Shown one piece after another: positions 33,615-45,120 of a DNA stretch of 64,000 bases. Made by a program: the position numbers and the translations under genes. Every line of letters starts with the position of its first letter. Within the stretch, counting starts at the first letter, position 1. Under the pieces are notes generated by a model, which was not told the DNA's origin, did no database searches, and saw only the letters and a program-made list of their open reading frames with translations. Source of the DNA: Haematobia irritans. Taxonomy: Eukaryota; Arthropoda; Insecta; Diptera; Muscidae. The DNA lies in assembly GCF_050003625.1 (NCBI RefSeq), contig NC_134399.1, forward strand, positions 147,802,473 to 147,866,472, given 5' to 3'.

Positions 33615-34074
33615 TGGAGTGATCAAAGCTAGGGAATAAAAAACCTGTGAACCGGTTTATCTTCTTACACCGATTGTCGGTTTTTGTGACAATCCCATTT
33701 TCAGTTGACCGGTAGAACCGGTGTTTTCAAGTCTCAACATCCGACATAAGGTTTTCATATATTCAATGCCAAATTTAGATACATTTGTATATTTTAATGA
33801 ACTACAATAAAAACACTTGTAAATAGGTATAACTTACATTTTATTTAAAAAAAATGAGTCCAATTTTTAATAAATTCTCGAAATAATTTTTTCTTTAATT
33901 TTTTCAGACAATAAAACTAAATTTTGCTTTCAAACTTACGTGTTTTTATGAAAACATGTTGAACTGATTATGCCGATTATTTGTTTCAAAAATGCAGGTT
34001 TGGGAAAAATCCCGTTTTGTTAAAATCAAGAAAATAACCGACTTTTAAAAAACCCGCGTTGTTGGTCACTCTAG
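33615..34074. mobile_element. Possible hAT-like MITE
   Basis: The ends TGGAGTGATCAA and TTGGTCACTCTA are inverted relatives. The 8 bp outside each end, GATGGGAC and GAAGGGAA, agree at six of eight positions, compatible with an old hAT target duplication. Interior arms also show related CCGGTT and AACCGAC strings. No transposase is seen. Confidence 0.4.
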
Positions 34075-34082
34075 AAGGGAAG

Positions 34083-36300
34083 ATGGATTATCTTATAATC
34101 GTATCGAAATATTCTGAGATGGATATAGTTGATTTTTTAGCAAACAGTCTCTCAGTTTTAGTGTGGCGCAGTGAAACGGGCCGGGTTAGGGTAGTATTTT
34201 ATATTTTTTATATATCATTAAAAGCTTAACTTCTTAAAATTTACTTTAAGTTTAGGGAGAACGTAAACCGGCATGCAATAAAAATGGGTAATGTGGTTTT
34301 TGGTTATTTCTTACTGGCCTGAATTAAAAAAAAAATAATAAAACTAAACGTATATACTGATATATTTGATATTTGAATTGATTCTAGATGGTGCCCGTGC
34401 GAAAGAAATTGATGCTTAGTCAGGTAGAAAATTCATGGAATTTTCCAACTATCTTCTCGAATTGATCTTTTAAGGAACCCAAAAGTATAATTCTTGGAAT
34501 ATTTTTTATGGAAATCGACCCACTGTTCCCCATATAATAAATGGTAAAATAGCATACGCTGGTCATTTCCATCTATCAGAGGAAGAGACATAAAAACAAC
34601 AAATATAATTGAAACTAGCTCACTTTATACAAATCTATCGGAAGTCCCATGATTAATGCTCTCTTGTTGTATCATTGGAAGTCAAATGAAACAACCCTCC
34701 TATAGTCCTGACCATGGCATGCATTTGATTTTGTTCAATATCTCTGCGTCATGACCCTTGGACCGCCTTAATTTAACGCTCTGTTGAACTTTACCTAGCT
34801 TCCGTCCGCACTATTACGTTCATTTGATTTTATTCCATTTTTTTTTTTTGCATATTGACCAAAGTGTGTGTTAACGGAAGTTTATTACTGCTGCGGGCAG
34901 TTTAGAGCCCAGTTGCGCAGCATTAATTAAGGTATTCCACTACGATTATAAAAATAACGATAATAACAATAACATATTAATTTAATTTGCGGCTAATGAG
35001 GTTTTAACATAATTACATGTGACATAATATTAATGTTTTATAATCGCATTTTTTCCCGGCAGTTTATGCAACCGAATTCGATTTAATCTCTTGCACCTTA
35101 AATGCTTGACATTGCAGATTTTCATATCATCCCATCACCACCACCCTTGGGTAAAGGAAATGAATGCCATCAATGTTCAATGTGGAGCAAAAAATTTTTG
35201 TTTGATTGAATAAAATTAAATTAACTTTACGCGTGTCACTCTATTGCAGCAGATTTCATGACCTGATTTACTTCATTGCCAGCACCAGGGAAAAGCAAAT
35301 ATTTTTGCACATAGATTTTGATTGCATGGAAATAGTTCACACTGATCGATATTAATGGATATTTGAATTACAGCAGGTATCGTTTTTATGGCCTTTATCG
35401 CACTTTAAATTCGCAAAAATTGATTTACAGATAAAATTAAATAATAAAATTCTTATTACTACAGACATTTTAATATAAACTGATTTAGCTAAATTTGTCA
35501 TCTCTGGAGTTTGTATTAGCATCATATAGCTCCCTTCTATGTTATATTAAAATCTGCTGTAGCGATGCCAATTTTGACACATCTCCATTTTTATGCATTG
35601 TTTATATTTTTGGCAGTATTTTTTTGGAAATTACAGCTAATAGATCATTATAACTACTGAAAATTATGTCTTAATCGTAAATAGGGTAAGTGAAGAAGTA
35701 TTAGGCATAACTGTCTCCTAACAGAAAAGCATTAACTATTTATATATCCAAAAGCGATATAAAAGGATAGCTCTATTGCTTAGCCTACAACAAAAGGACA
35801 TATGTTTTGGGAAATTGTTGCTTTATTCTTGTTTTAGTACCGTCGCACCGAAGATCCACCTTTTCTAAATAAAATGGCTTCAAAGTGGGATCAATTTTTT
35901 TCAATAATTCAAAATAATACTGCCAGGTGATCGTTTTAGGTTGATGTGGATGGTTTTGTGTTATCTTCTATTTTTGTATCCAGATCAACGAACTTTGCTT
36001 CTAAGGTGAAATGAGCCCAAAGCTAACAGTTGGTGAGTCGGGTAGGTTTACTATTAATCACTGATAGGTAAAAATTGACGCCGCTGCACTTGCCTGTTCC
36101 TTGTTGGGCCAAAACTAACCGCCATGGGAGGTCTCTTTCCCCGGTGCCATGGCGGTGTTCACACTCCGTGATCAGGATTAACTTTATAGTTTCTCACCGC
36201 ATCCGCTACAGTATGAACGGCATCTAGTAATCCATGAATTCTGTTCAAAGCTGTCTTATCTAGAGGGTCTGTTCTGTTGCGTTAGATCTCGTGCCCTTGA
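34083..36300. other. Unique sequence, no gene identified
   Basis: No splice-bounded coding frame or repeat ends were recognised. Composition becomes less AT-rich after about 36000 (GCCATGGGAGGTCTC near 36122), suggesting a worn transposon or exon remnant, but no protein could be read. Confidence 0.3.
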
Positions 36301-36321
36301 AGGTGAAGATCAACCCTTATA

Positions 36322-36604
36322 TATACGGATGGTTGTCATCTATCTTCTAAATGAGGATTTGGATGGTTACTGCCAAAAAACCAAGATAGTCAAAAAGGTT
36401 TCTTTGTCACCCCTTACATTTGCGGATGGTTGTCATCTATCTATCTACTAAATGAGGATTTGCATCGGTACTGCAAAAAAAAACCAAGATAGTCAAAAAG
36501 GTTTCTTTGTCAACCCTTACATTTGCGGATGGTTGTCATCTATCTTCTAGGTGAGGATTTGGATGCCAAAAAACCAACATAGTCAAAAAGGTTTCTTTGT
36601 CAAA
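36322..36604 (+). repeat. Three tandem copies of a roughly 100-bp unit
   Basis: CGGATGGTTGTCATCTATCT starts copies at 36326, 36423 and 36526 (spacings 97 and 103). Each copy continues with ATGAGGATTTG or GTGAGGATTTGG and AAGATAGTCAAAAAGGTTTC. Confidence 0.85.
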
Positions 36605-36629
36605 CTTAAGGATCTTGTTTGTACTGCAG

Positions 36630-37148
36630 GGCTTACCAACGAATGTAATGATTCTCGGAATATTAAGGAAGTTGTTACGACACCCAGTCTAGTATTCAAC
36701 TGTCTGTGAACTTCTGTTGTTCATGTAGTGAATAGTGTGGCTAAGAATTTGGTGGCGGAAATCCTCAAAATTTCTAGCAGTGAAATAACTGCTAATATCA
36801 GAAAGGTAGTTGTCTAACCGAACATAGATGTCTTCACTAAGGGGCCCGAGTACCGTGAACTGCCTGTTTCACTCTACGTGTCCTAGACTTTTTATCACTA
36901 AATTCCACGAACGGAATATTCTAATTGTGCCTAAAGTAACGGGCCTAATCTAACTTAACTTTGCTTCTTGCCGTTAGGGATATGTGCTTCTTCTTTGCTC
37001 GGTTTCTCTCAACATGCTCAGAAAACTGTCTGTTTAAAAGCCACGCGAATCTCTTCAGATCAGTTACCGTCACTTTGCCAAAGGTTACTGAGATCGCATC
37101 ACAACATTTATAGCGGAAGTTTTTAGTGTTACCACAATCTACTTGTAC
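36630..37148 (-). other. Less AT-rich segment with a coding-like minus frame, unidentified
   Basis: On the minus strand an open stretch of about 60 codons ending at 36945 (CCDAISVTFGKVTVTDLKRF, then AWLLNRQFSEHVERNRAKKK) has more protein-like composition than its surroundings. It is split by the hAT-type MITE at 37149 and continues on the far side (SNVTLVQ) before a stop. I do not recognise the family; a decayed transposon protein is the likeliest explanation. Confidence 0.3.
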
Positions 37149-37646
37149 TAGAGGTGTGTGCGTGACTGAAATTTCACTCACACTAACGCACATTCATGAA
37201 ACAAAATTTTTATTCATACACGCTCACGCAGCCAATCCCACTCACGAACATTCGTGGAATGAAAACAAGTAATCACGCACGCTCACGCACGAACTACTTT
37301 TAAAGACTCACGCTCATCCACGATTCACGACAAATTCCCTTGACTCACGACATTTTCCAAAAGGAAATCAGCAGAGGTAACAAAATTCAAAAATAGAATA
37401 TAGTTCGAGACCTAAATTAATTTCAGTTAACATACGAGTATGAATTAAATCTTTTTTTTGTGAGCGTGATTTTGCAGAAATTTTATTCACGGACATTCAC
37501 GAACCGATTTTATTTCTCACGCAGGCTCACGTACGTATTTATTTTAGTCCCATTTACGCACATTCATGAGAGTTGTCTTGGATTTTGTTCACGACTCACG
37601 TGATTCACGCGTGTCACGAGAATTTCGTGTCACGCGCACACCTCTA
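37149..37646. mobile_element. hAT-type MITE with 8-bp target duplication
   Basis: The termini TAGAGGTGTGTGCGTGAC and (reverse complement of the right end) TAGAGGTGTGCGCGTGAC form good inverted repeats. They are flanked by identical ACTTGTAC at 37141-37148 and 37647-37654. An 8-bp duplication and TAGAG termini fit the hAT superfamily. The 498-bp interior is built from degenerate CTCACG / ATTCACG / CACGCA strings on both strands and has no coding capacity. Confidence 0.88.
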
Positions 37647-37798
37647 ACTTGTACCAAGGTTACATTGCTTCAGAGTTGCGCTGGTGCTTGTCGACTATCT
37701 CTAGATTCAGTTGCCGTTTGATGTGGATTACACTGGGTTGCGGATTTTGGGGAGTTTGGACATCGAGATCACATTTTGCATCTTCTCCACTCTGCACA

Positions 37799-38020
37799 CG
37801 GAAGCCAGTGTCGTGTAATAGGTAGCATTCCCGCCATAGGGGTCATGGATTCAATCCCAGTTTTGACCAAATACCAAAAACTTGTTTAGTGGTGGTTTAT
37901 CCACTCTCAGTAGTACTGATGACAATGACGTTGCTTGTAACTGAGCTGACCATATAATGGGGCAACACTCATTGTAAAGAGAGAAGTTCGCCAGCTGTGC
38001 TTTTACAATGGAGTCTAGAT
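37799..38020 (+). mobile_element. Diverged tRNA-derived SINE (copy S3), interrupted
   Basis: Recognisable by GTCGTGTAATAGGTAGCATT (A-box region), GGATTCAATCCCAG (B-box region), CCAAATACCAAAAACTTGTT and GTAAAGAGAGAAGTTCGCC. It is clearly older than the other copies. A hAT-type element is inserted at 38021. Confidence 0.6.
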
Positions 38021-39137
38021 CAGTGTTGCCAGGTTGGGGGTTTCCCCCCCAAATTTAGGGGTTTTTTACACGTTTAAGGGGATTTTTAGAGGTAACATTT
38101 ATTTGGGGGTTTTTTTGGGGATAAAAAAATATCTTAGACCTTATAAAGTGGAGCGATTCTCAACAAAATTTGGTACAATTCTGGCATGAATTCCTAAATA
38201 CAAGAAGGTATGCAATGACATTCTTTTTTAAACGCATCTGTTGATGGGGCATTTTTAATATCTGATACAATTAAAAACAAGGTTAGGTTAGGTGGCAGCC
38301 CGATGTATCACTTAGACTATTCTGCCCGTTGTGATACCACATTGGTGAACTTCTCTCTTATCACTGCCCGATTCCATGTTAAGCTCAATGTAAATGGACC
38401 TCCTTTTTATAGCTGAGTCCGAAAGGAAACCACTTAGAGAAGCTTTGAAACCCTCAGAAATGTCACCAGCATTACTGAGGTGGGATAATCCACAGCTGAC
38501 AAACTTTTTGGTGTTCGGTCGAAGCAGGAATCGAACCCCAATTTGTGACAGGTGGTGTAATGATTTTATCTAATGATTTTTATGTACTTCAAAAGAAAAT
38601 TTTTAGAATAAAAAAATAACTAATTATACAATTACTTTTCGAGCTTTATGGACAGATATAGATTAAGGAACATGGTCAATAGAGCCATTGAAAAGAAAAC
38701 GCCAGATACAAATCTATACACGCCTGGACTGTACATGTTTCGGTTCGGGCGAATGAACCTTTCCACAGCCTTTAGTATAGATCTGGCTGAGAGAGATAAC
38801 TCAATTTTGGGCCCTTTATGCTAACTCCTTATGGAGAAAACATTTGGGAAATTTCCTCTTCGGTATCAGGCTAACATGAAATATAATAAAAAAAAAAACT
38901 TTTCTAAAATGTTGTTCCTTAGAAAAAAATCTTCTTTTAGTTTATATATTTGTGTTAAATTTAATTTTTAAAGTGTATCACTACAGGATCTTTTTAACGA
39001 AATTTTGGCCTTCTTTTTGTACTATTTACGTTCTTAAAAATTTTGGGGGTTTTTGAAAAAAGTCTAGACCAATTTAGGGTTTTTTCTTATGATTTGGGGG
39101 GGGGGGGGTGAAGAATCAAAATTACCTGGCAACACTG
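38021..39137. mobile_element. hAT-type non-autonomous element with 8-bp target duplication
   Basis: The ends are CAGTGTTGCCAGGT and ACCTGGCAACACTG, a classic hAT-style terminus, flanked by identical GTCTAGAT at 38013-38020 and 39138-39145. Subterminal G-rich and C-rich runs (GGGGGTTTCCCCCCC at about 38036 and a G13-type run near 39097) lie at both ends. It carries a minus-strand SINE at 38281-38540. No transposase could be read. Confidence 0.88.
38281..38540 (-). mobile_element. tRNA-derived SINE (copy S4), 5'-truncated
   Basis: Reverse-complement order: tail GGTTAGGTTAGGTGGCAGCC, body CTCTCTTATCACTGCCCGAT, and B-box remnant GAATCGAACCCC. The A-box half of the head is missing. It is nested within the hAT-type element. 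Confidence 0.85.
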
Positions 39138-39261
39138 GTCTAGATTATCTTGATATAACTTACTTAAGCTATGTTTAGCCCAATCTAACATATTACACTC
39201 TATCGTTTGTTTAGGTCCCACTCTGACAAGGAAGTTCACCACTTCGTATGTTCTTTTTTCT

Positions 39262-39630
39262 AAAGCAAAAAATTAGCTAATGAACTTTTCTAATTTCGGA
39301 ATAGTGAACTTTTGCCTCTTCGAAATCTCAAAAAATTGTTTTTAATTTTTTGGACTATTTGAAATATTTTTACATACATATATATATATATATTTTTAAT
39401 ATAATATTTTGGAAAAATCGATTTTTCTTAGAAAATGAATTTGACTGTAAAAGCAAAAAAAAAACTAGCTTATGAACTTTTCTAATTTCGAAATGGTGAA
39501 CTTTTCGAAATCTCAAATAATTTGTTTTCCAAGTTTTGGACTATTTGAAATATTTTTACATACATGCATATATATTTTTAATATAATATTTTGGAAAATT
39601 CGATTTTTCTTAGAAAATTAATTTGACTTT
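39262..39630 (+). repeat. Tandem duplication of a roughly 189-bp unit
   Basis: AAGCAAAAAATTAGCTAATG at 39262 recurs as AAGCAAAAAAAAAACTAGCT at 39451. Each copy continues with ATGAACTTTTCTAATTTCG, TGGACTATTTGAAATATTTT and CGATTTTTCTTAGAAAAT. A (TA)n run inside differs in length. Confidence 0.85.
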
Positions 39631-39829
39631 GGAATTTGTTTATTACACCAAACAACAATTGCATTTGTCACTCAGAAACAATGTTTTGTTTCTATAATGT
39701 ATAAATAAATCCCATTGAACTTAATTTGTGACAACCACAAACCCATAACTATCCATATTTGTCACATTAAATTATTTTAAATAATTTTTTCCATTTATTT
39801 TCATATCTTTGCAGATCAAATAAAATGGC

Positions 39830-40190
39830 GGACAGCTGAATGATAAAATAGCTAAAAGCACGGGTGAATGGGAAAATACAATACAAAGAGGAAATGTACC
39901 ACCATATAGTCCTCGTCTTTAACTAATAACATCAATACAAAAATTCAAAACAACATAGTTATTAACTCATTTGTCATCATTACCAATAAAACCAGCACCA
40001 CCAGCTCCACATAGTATCAGAGAGCTCAATTCACGGCCTTCGACAGCTTTTGCTGCAGTTGCCGCCGATATTTGTATTGGCATAACAACACTTTCCACCA
40101 TTATATCAGACATATGCCAAAATGGATTGGACTCGTTGGCAGAATACATTTCTATGGATTGTTTTTAAATCGGGCAGCATAATGTGGCTG
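39830..40190. other. Unique, less AT-rich segment; possible exon, unidentified
   Basis: Following a TCTTTGCAG acceptor-like string at 39806-39814, a frame is open from 39959 to a stop at 40166. It is rich in Ala, Pro and Ser (PIKPAPPAPHSIRELNSRPS, AFAAVAADICIG), but has no good ATG; the opposite strand is also open. No protein family is recognised. It could be 5' UTR or a small exon of a gene whose other exons are outside the window. Confidence 0.25.
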
Positions 40191-41149
40191 CCTATATGAT
40201 TTCAATAAAGAGTAGTAAACAAAATCGCTAGCAAAGCTGGAAATTGGTGAAATCAGTAAACGAATTTACCACACACACACATCGGCCTACGTAATAATCC
40301 TCTTCAGTCGAGAGACACTATAATAACAAACCAAAATAAGAGAAAACATTAAGGGGCGTAAATACCTAGGCATCTATCAAGCCAACAACTTTACCCGTGA
40401 CCAGTTCTTTGTAGGGATATATATAAAGCTTTGTATAATTGCCATCATAATTGGCATTGCTGCCATAGAAATCAGTCAAAGTGAATGGTACCAATTATAC
40501 CAATTGGTATCTAATAACGACTCCAACAAAAGGTATTCACTTTAATCCCTACATCCCACAAATACTGGATCAAAAAAACTTATGGAATGATGAAATGTGA
40601 ACAACTGTCAATGGAGTTGAGGGACAAGTAAAAGAAACGAAATACATTTTAAAATACAACCAGAACATCGATCTTCCTTACGCGTCAACGAGAAAAGTAA
40701 AGTCATACTCTGCGACTAAATAAAAATTTAAGAAAAAAATAATATATTCCCAAAAGAAACTCAATCTCACAAAGCCATCATCCCTGATTCAGAAAAGCTA
40801 AACATTTGTATTATAAAACATAACACATTACGATGCACTACCACCTCCATCATCTAAACCACAACTAGATCGAAAGAGAAAGAGAGAGGCGTGTGCAGCA
40901 TACGAAACCAAATCTCCTAGAGATATAAGACATATAGTACTGAAGTACTTGTAAACTTGACGACGATACAATATCAATTCAATTACTTTAGTGTCATTGT
41001 TTTTTATACTGAAAAATTCAAAGTCACTCACTCACTCATACTTGTATACCATAACATACATACCAATACATATGTATATTATCCATATAACGTTAGAGTA
41101 ACTCTAAACAAAAGCTAAATAAAAAAAAACAACAACAAAACAGCACAAA

Positions 41150-41649
41150 CTCACTTTAATCTGTTATCAACAAATCATCCACGAACGAAACGAAAAGCAC
41201 CATAGACGGCGTCATGATTCTGAGAATACACTGAGAGCGAAAGTAACGTATAAGCGCTACGCATTTACGTCACCATCGCCATTTGCTCTTTGCAAGAAAC
41301 GGGGAAGCAGCAGCAACAGCCGAAGTTGGTGGCTTCGTTGGCTGTGACAATACACAGCCCACAGCGTGGAAGATAAAGAGTGAGCTAGAGCGAGTGAGAG
41401 TAGTGAGAACGGTATCACAACTAAATCCGAATTATAACTCATCTTATAACTCATCCAATCATCGAAACGCACAACAAACGTGATTTGAAGAGAAATAGAG
41501 AGAGATACAAGGAGAGTGTAACACAAGACAAACTACAAACCAAGGATCAGACAGGGCAACATTCATAAAACAACTATCAGCTACGGGAAACGCCAACAGC
41601 TTTTTGGAAACTTCAACCAATAGTTACTAGAGTGGAAAGCATTTCACAA
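41150..41649 (+). promoter_or_regulatory. Candidate promoter and non-coding first exon
   Basis: This unique block stands out by CA- and GA-rich, less AT-rich composition. It has a CRE-like TTACGTCA at about 41265, GAGA-type strings (GCGAGTGAGAG near 41390 and AGAGAGAGAT near 41495), and ends with CACAA|GTATGTAG, a good splice donor at 41650. There is no long coding frame, as expected of a fly 5' UTR exon. The assignment is inference; transcript data would settle it. Confidence 0.35.
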
Positions 41650-42104
41650 GTATGTAGATCTCATTTACCTTTTCAATAGTATGTCTCTTTTGTATATATT
41701 TCCTCTGTTATAGTAACTACCATTCTGATCAATTAGGTAAACATTATGTGAGTGTGTATGGGGTACTTCAGTGCGTATACCTGTTGGGTTAATTATAAAA
41801 TAATGATCATACGTCCCAATGGCCTACCTACATTTTGTAAATATTTCATAAGAAATCAATTAAAATACTGCACTGTATATTGAAATGTGATACGGGGATA
41901 GCCTAGTATAATTAATTGTCTGTATACGATTAGTCATTGCAAAGTGATTACACCTTCCCAAATTGTATAATATTTCAAATAAAAACAATAGATAGACAAT
42001 TTTTAACGAAGTTTTAGTTCTGTTAAATCCAAGTAAAACAAACATTAAAGTTAAGAAACAAACACTTTAGTCAGAGGCATACCGGGGATTTCTATTCATT
42101 CTTT
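41650..42104. other. Unique AT-rich sequence
   Basis: Nothing recognisable; possibly intron downstream of the candidate donor at 41650. Confidence 0.3.
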
Positions 42105-42948
42105 TTGCAATTCCTACGGGCGGGGCCGACTATATTATACCCTGCACCACTTTGTAAATCCACATTTTCGATACTATATCAAACCCGTCAAATGTGGTGG
42201 GTGTTATATATAAAGGTTTTTGTCCCAAATACATACATTTAAATCTGACTCCATCTGAATGAAGTTTATAATATATAAACTTAAAATTTAAGTCGGCTAA
42301 TGCCCTGGGATGGTACACTATGTTATTAAAATCAAGTAAGGAAAGTCTAAAGTCGGGCGGGCCGACTATATTATACCCTGCACCACTTTGTAGATATAAA
42401 TTTTCGATACCATATCACATCCGTCAAATGTGTTGGGGGCTATATATAAAGGTTTGTCCCAAATACATACATTTAAATATAACTCGATTTTGACAGAACT
42501 TGATAGACTTTTACAAAATATATAGACTCAAAATTTAAGTTGGCTAATGCACTAGGGTGGAACACAATTTTAGTAAAAAAATATGGGAAACATTTAAATC
42601 TGAAGCAATTTTAAGGAAACTTCGCAAAAGTTTGTTTATGATTTATCGCTCGATATATATGTATTAGAAGTTTAGGAAAATTAGAGTCATTTTAACAACT
42701 TTTCGACTAAGCAGTGGCGATTTAACAAGGAAAATGTTGGTATTTTGACCATTTTTGTCGAAATCAGAAAAACATATATATGGGAGCTATATCTATATCT
42801 GAACCAATTTCAACCAAATTTGGCACGCATAGCTACAATGCTAATTCTACTCCTTGTGCAAAATTTTAACTAAATCGGAGCAAAAATTGGCCTCTGTGGT
42901 CATATGAGTGTAAATCGGGCGAAAGCTATATATGGGAGCTATATCTTA
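42105..42948 (+). repeat. Interspersed repeat family C (copy C2, left part)
   Basis: Two partial starts in tandem (GGGGCCGACTATATTATACC at about 42121 and GGGCCGACTATATTATACCC at about 42359). Then come the family C edge (CGTCAAATGTGTTGGGGGCT, TTATCGCTCGATATATATG) and the first units (GGGAGCTATATC). It is interrupted by a PIF/Harbinger-type element at 42949. Confidence 0.8.
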
Positions 42949-43779
42949 TGGTGATTTCGTTTGGGAAAAAAGTGTTGCATACAAATGGTACAACATTTTA
43001 TGGTGTTACCACAGTGTTGCCGAAACCCCTTGCAATGACAACACCGTTTGCGTGTGAAAACGAACAAAAAATGTGCAACACTGATATAAAATCAAAACAA
43101 AAGAAATTTGGCGGAAATATTTCGATTATTATTAACAACTATTATTGGAATCTCGACTAACACGCAAATTTTTCTTGAACTAAGGGAAATTGTTAAAACT
43201 TTTGAGTTTATATTTTTTTTAATGATCTTACTTCTACTTCAGAGTACAAATTACATCCTCCGTTGGTCATCTCGTCCCAACAATGATGTTGTAATTTCTT
43301 CCTCGTCGCCAGAAGAACTACTCTCCAATAGCGCATCTTCAATGGTGTTGGAGAAAACGCATGCGCTTTTTCCATTTTGCTATTATATTAAAAATATTTA
43401 ATATCGAATTTTGTTGTCGCGGCACTAAATAATTGCTATGCTTCTTCTTGGTAAATTAATCAGCTGTGTTGAAGAAATTGAAAAGCAACCACAATACACG
43501 CGTCACGCACTTTCTTTTGTATTTGCAACAACGCTATTATTTAGGTCGAAGAATAAAAGCGCCTTCAACATCTGATTGAAAGTGTAACCCTCTGCACCGT
43601 AGACCAGCTACGGTATAAAATGGGTTACACTTTTGCTCTTGCGATGGGTAACACTCCGTCAATCGAACGTGCACATTTTGGGTAGGCTGCACCGAATTTT
43701 CCAATCGAACAAAAATTTTCGATTTATGGGGGTAAGGTGTAAAATATGCAACATATTTTTTTACCAATCGAAATCACCA
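42949..43779. mobile_element. PIF/Harbinger-type element with TTA duplication
   Basis: The ends TGGTGATTTCGTTTGGGAAA and (reverse complement of the right end) TGGTGATTTCGATTGGTAAA are inverted repeats, continuing to TGTTGCATA. They are flanked by TTA on both sides (42946-42948 and 43780-43782). Removing the 831 bp and one TTA restores the family C reading ATATCTTAATCTGAACC. A three-base TWA duplication is characteristic of PIF/Harbinger. Confidence 0.82.
43285..43385 (-). pseudogene. Possible N-terminal remnant of the element's own protein
   Basis: On the minus strand MEKAHAFSPT followed, after a +1 frame change, by IEDALLESSSSGDEEEITTS and LLGRDDQRRM gives an acidic protein-like segment, ending in a stop. 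Its position inside the Harbinger-type element suggests a transposase or accessory-protein start, but no catalytic motif is present. Confidence 0.3.
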
Positions 43780-44498
43780 TTAATCTGAACCGATTTCAAT
43801 ACAATGCTTATTCTACTCCCTGTGCAAAATTTCAACTAAATCGGAGCAAAAAATTGGCCTCTGTGGTCATATGAGTGTAAATCGGGCGAACGATATATAT
43901 GGGAGCTATATCTAAATCTGAACCAATAAATAAAATAAAATTTGGCACACTTAACTACACTACTAATTGTACTCGAAGTGCAAAATTTCAACCCAATTTG
44001 GATAAAACTCTGGCTTCTGGGACAGTATTAGTCCATATCGGGCGAAAGATATATATGGGAGCTATATCTAAATCTGGACCTATTTCAATAAAATTTGGCA
44101 CACTTGACTATAGTACCAATTGTTCTTCTTGTGCAAAATTTTGTGCAAATTAGGGTAAAACTCTGGCTTCTGGAGCCATATAAGTCCATATCGGGCGAAG
44201 TATATATGGGAGCTATATCTAAATCTGAACCGATTTCTTCCAAAATCAATAGGGTTCTATTCTGACCCAAAACAGGAACTTATGCCAAATTTGTAGGCGA
44301 TTGGACTTAAACTGCGACCTAGACTTGATCACAAAATTGTGTTTACAGACAGACGGACATGGCTATATCGACTCAGGAGCCCATCCTGAGCATTTGTGCC
44401 AAAGACAGCATATGTCTGTCTCGTCTCCTTCCGGGTGTTGTAAACATATGCACTAACATATAATACCCTGTTCCACAGTGTATCGCAGGGTATAAAAA
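43780..44498 (+). repeat. Interspersed repeat family C (copy C2, right part)
   Basis: Four units with CATATCGGGCGAA and GGGAGCTATATCTAAATCTG. The tail module GACAGACGGACATGGCTATA, TCGTCTCCTTCCGGGTGTTG and CACAGTGTATCGCAGGGTAT is followed by AAAAAA. This is the best-preserved family C tail in the window. Confidence 0.85.
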
Positions 44499-44724
44499 AA
44501 CTATGAGAAATGCTTAAAGCTAAATCCAGATCATTTATAATTCATTGGTCGATGCATACGTATTGTAGGTATAGGTAAGTTAGAGGCATTTTTAAAATGT
44601 TTGCTACATAGCAGTGACGATTTCGCAAGATATGAGCTAGATCTCGCCACGATTTAAATTAAATGTATATTGAAATACGATACGATCGTATGCCGTTAGC
44701 CATATAAAAATTACCTTACTCGAG

Positions 44725-44900
44725 ATTTCAATTAAAAACAATTGACAATGATAGTATCAATTAAAAAATTAATTGAAGGTCAATTATTTGATACTATTAA
44801 TTGTTGTGATTGATTGTTGTTTAAATTGAAAAATTTGTTGAATCAATTCAATTTTTAATCGAATTTTAATTGGAAAAATTTTCGTGATTTTTTTTTTTTT
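44725..44900. repeat. AATT-rich low-complexity repeat (family E)
   Basis: TCAATTAAAAAATTAATTG and AATTTTAATTGGAAAAATT link this to 27370-27705 and 61975-62095. A T20-type tract follows at about 44887. Confidence 0.45.
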
Positions 44901-45120
44901 TTTTTGTATAAACAATATTTCTCATGTTGAGTAAATAAAAATTTACACTATGTTTTGTTTGTTGTAAACCTACGGGAAATAGACCAACCCCAGGACCGGT
45001 ACAAAACTAGTCCCCGGTGTGTACTGACCCGTGACAAATAAGATCAGTAATTTTCATATGGGATAAATAATTTTTCAGTGTGGTATATTTAATGGTTAAA
45101 TAAAATATTGACCGTTGTTT

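Noticed and set aside
41283..41483. 66-codon frame (MLFARNGEAAATAEVGG) as a coding exon
   Set aside because: It lies within a block that looks like a 5' UTR, stops before the donor at 41650, and matches no family I know.
44960..45045. Second mariner end (GTCCCCGGTGTG)
   Set aside because: Resembles the Himar1-type end only over a few bases and has no partner end or TA flanks.
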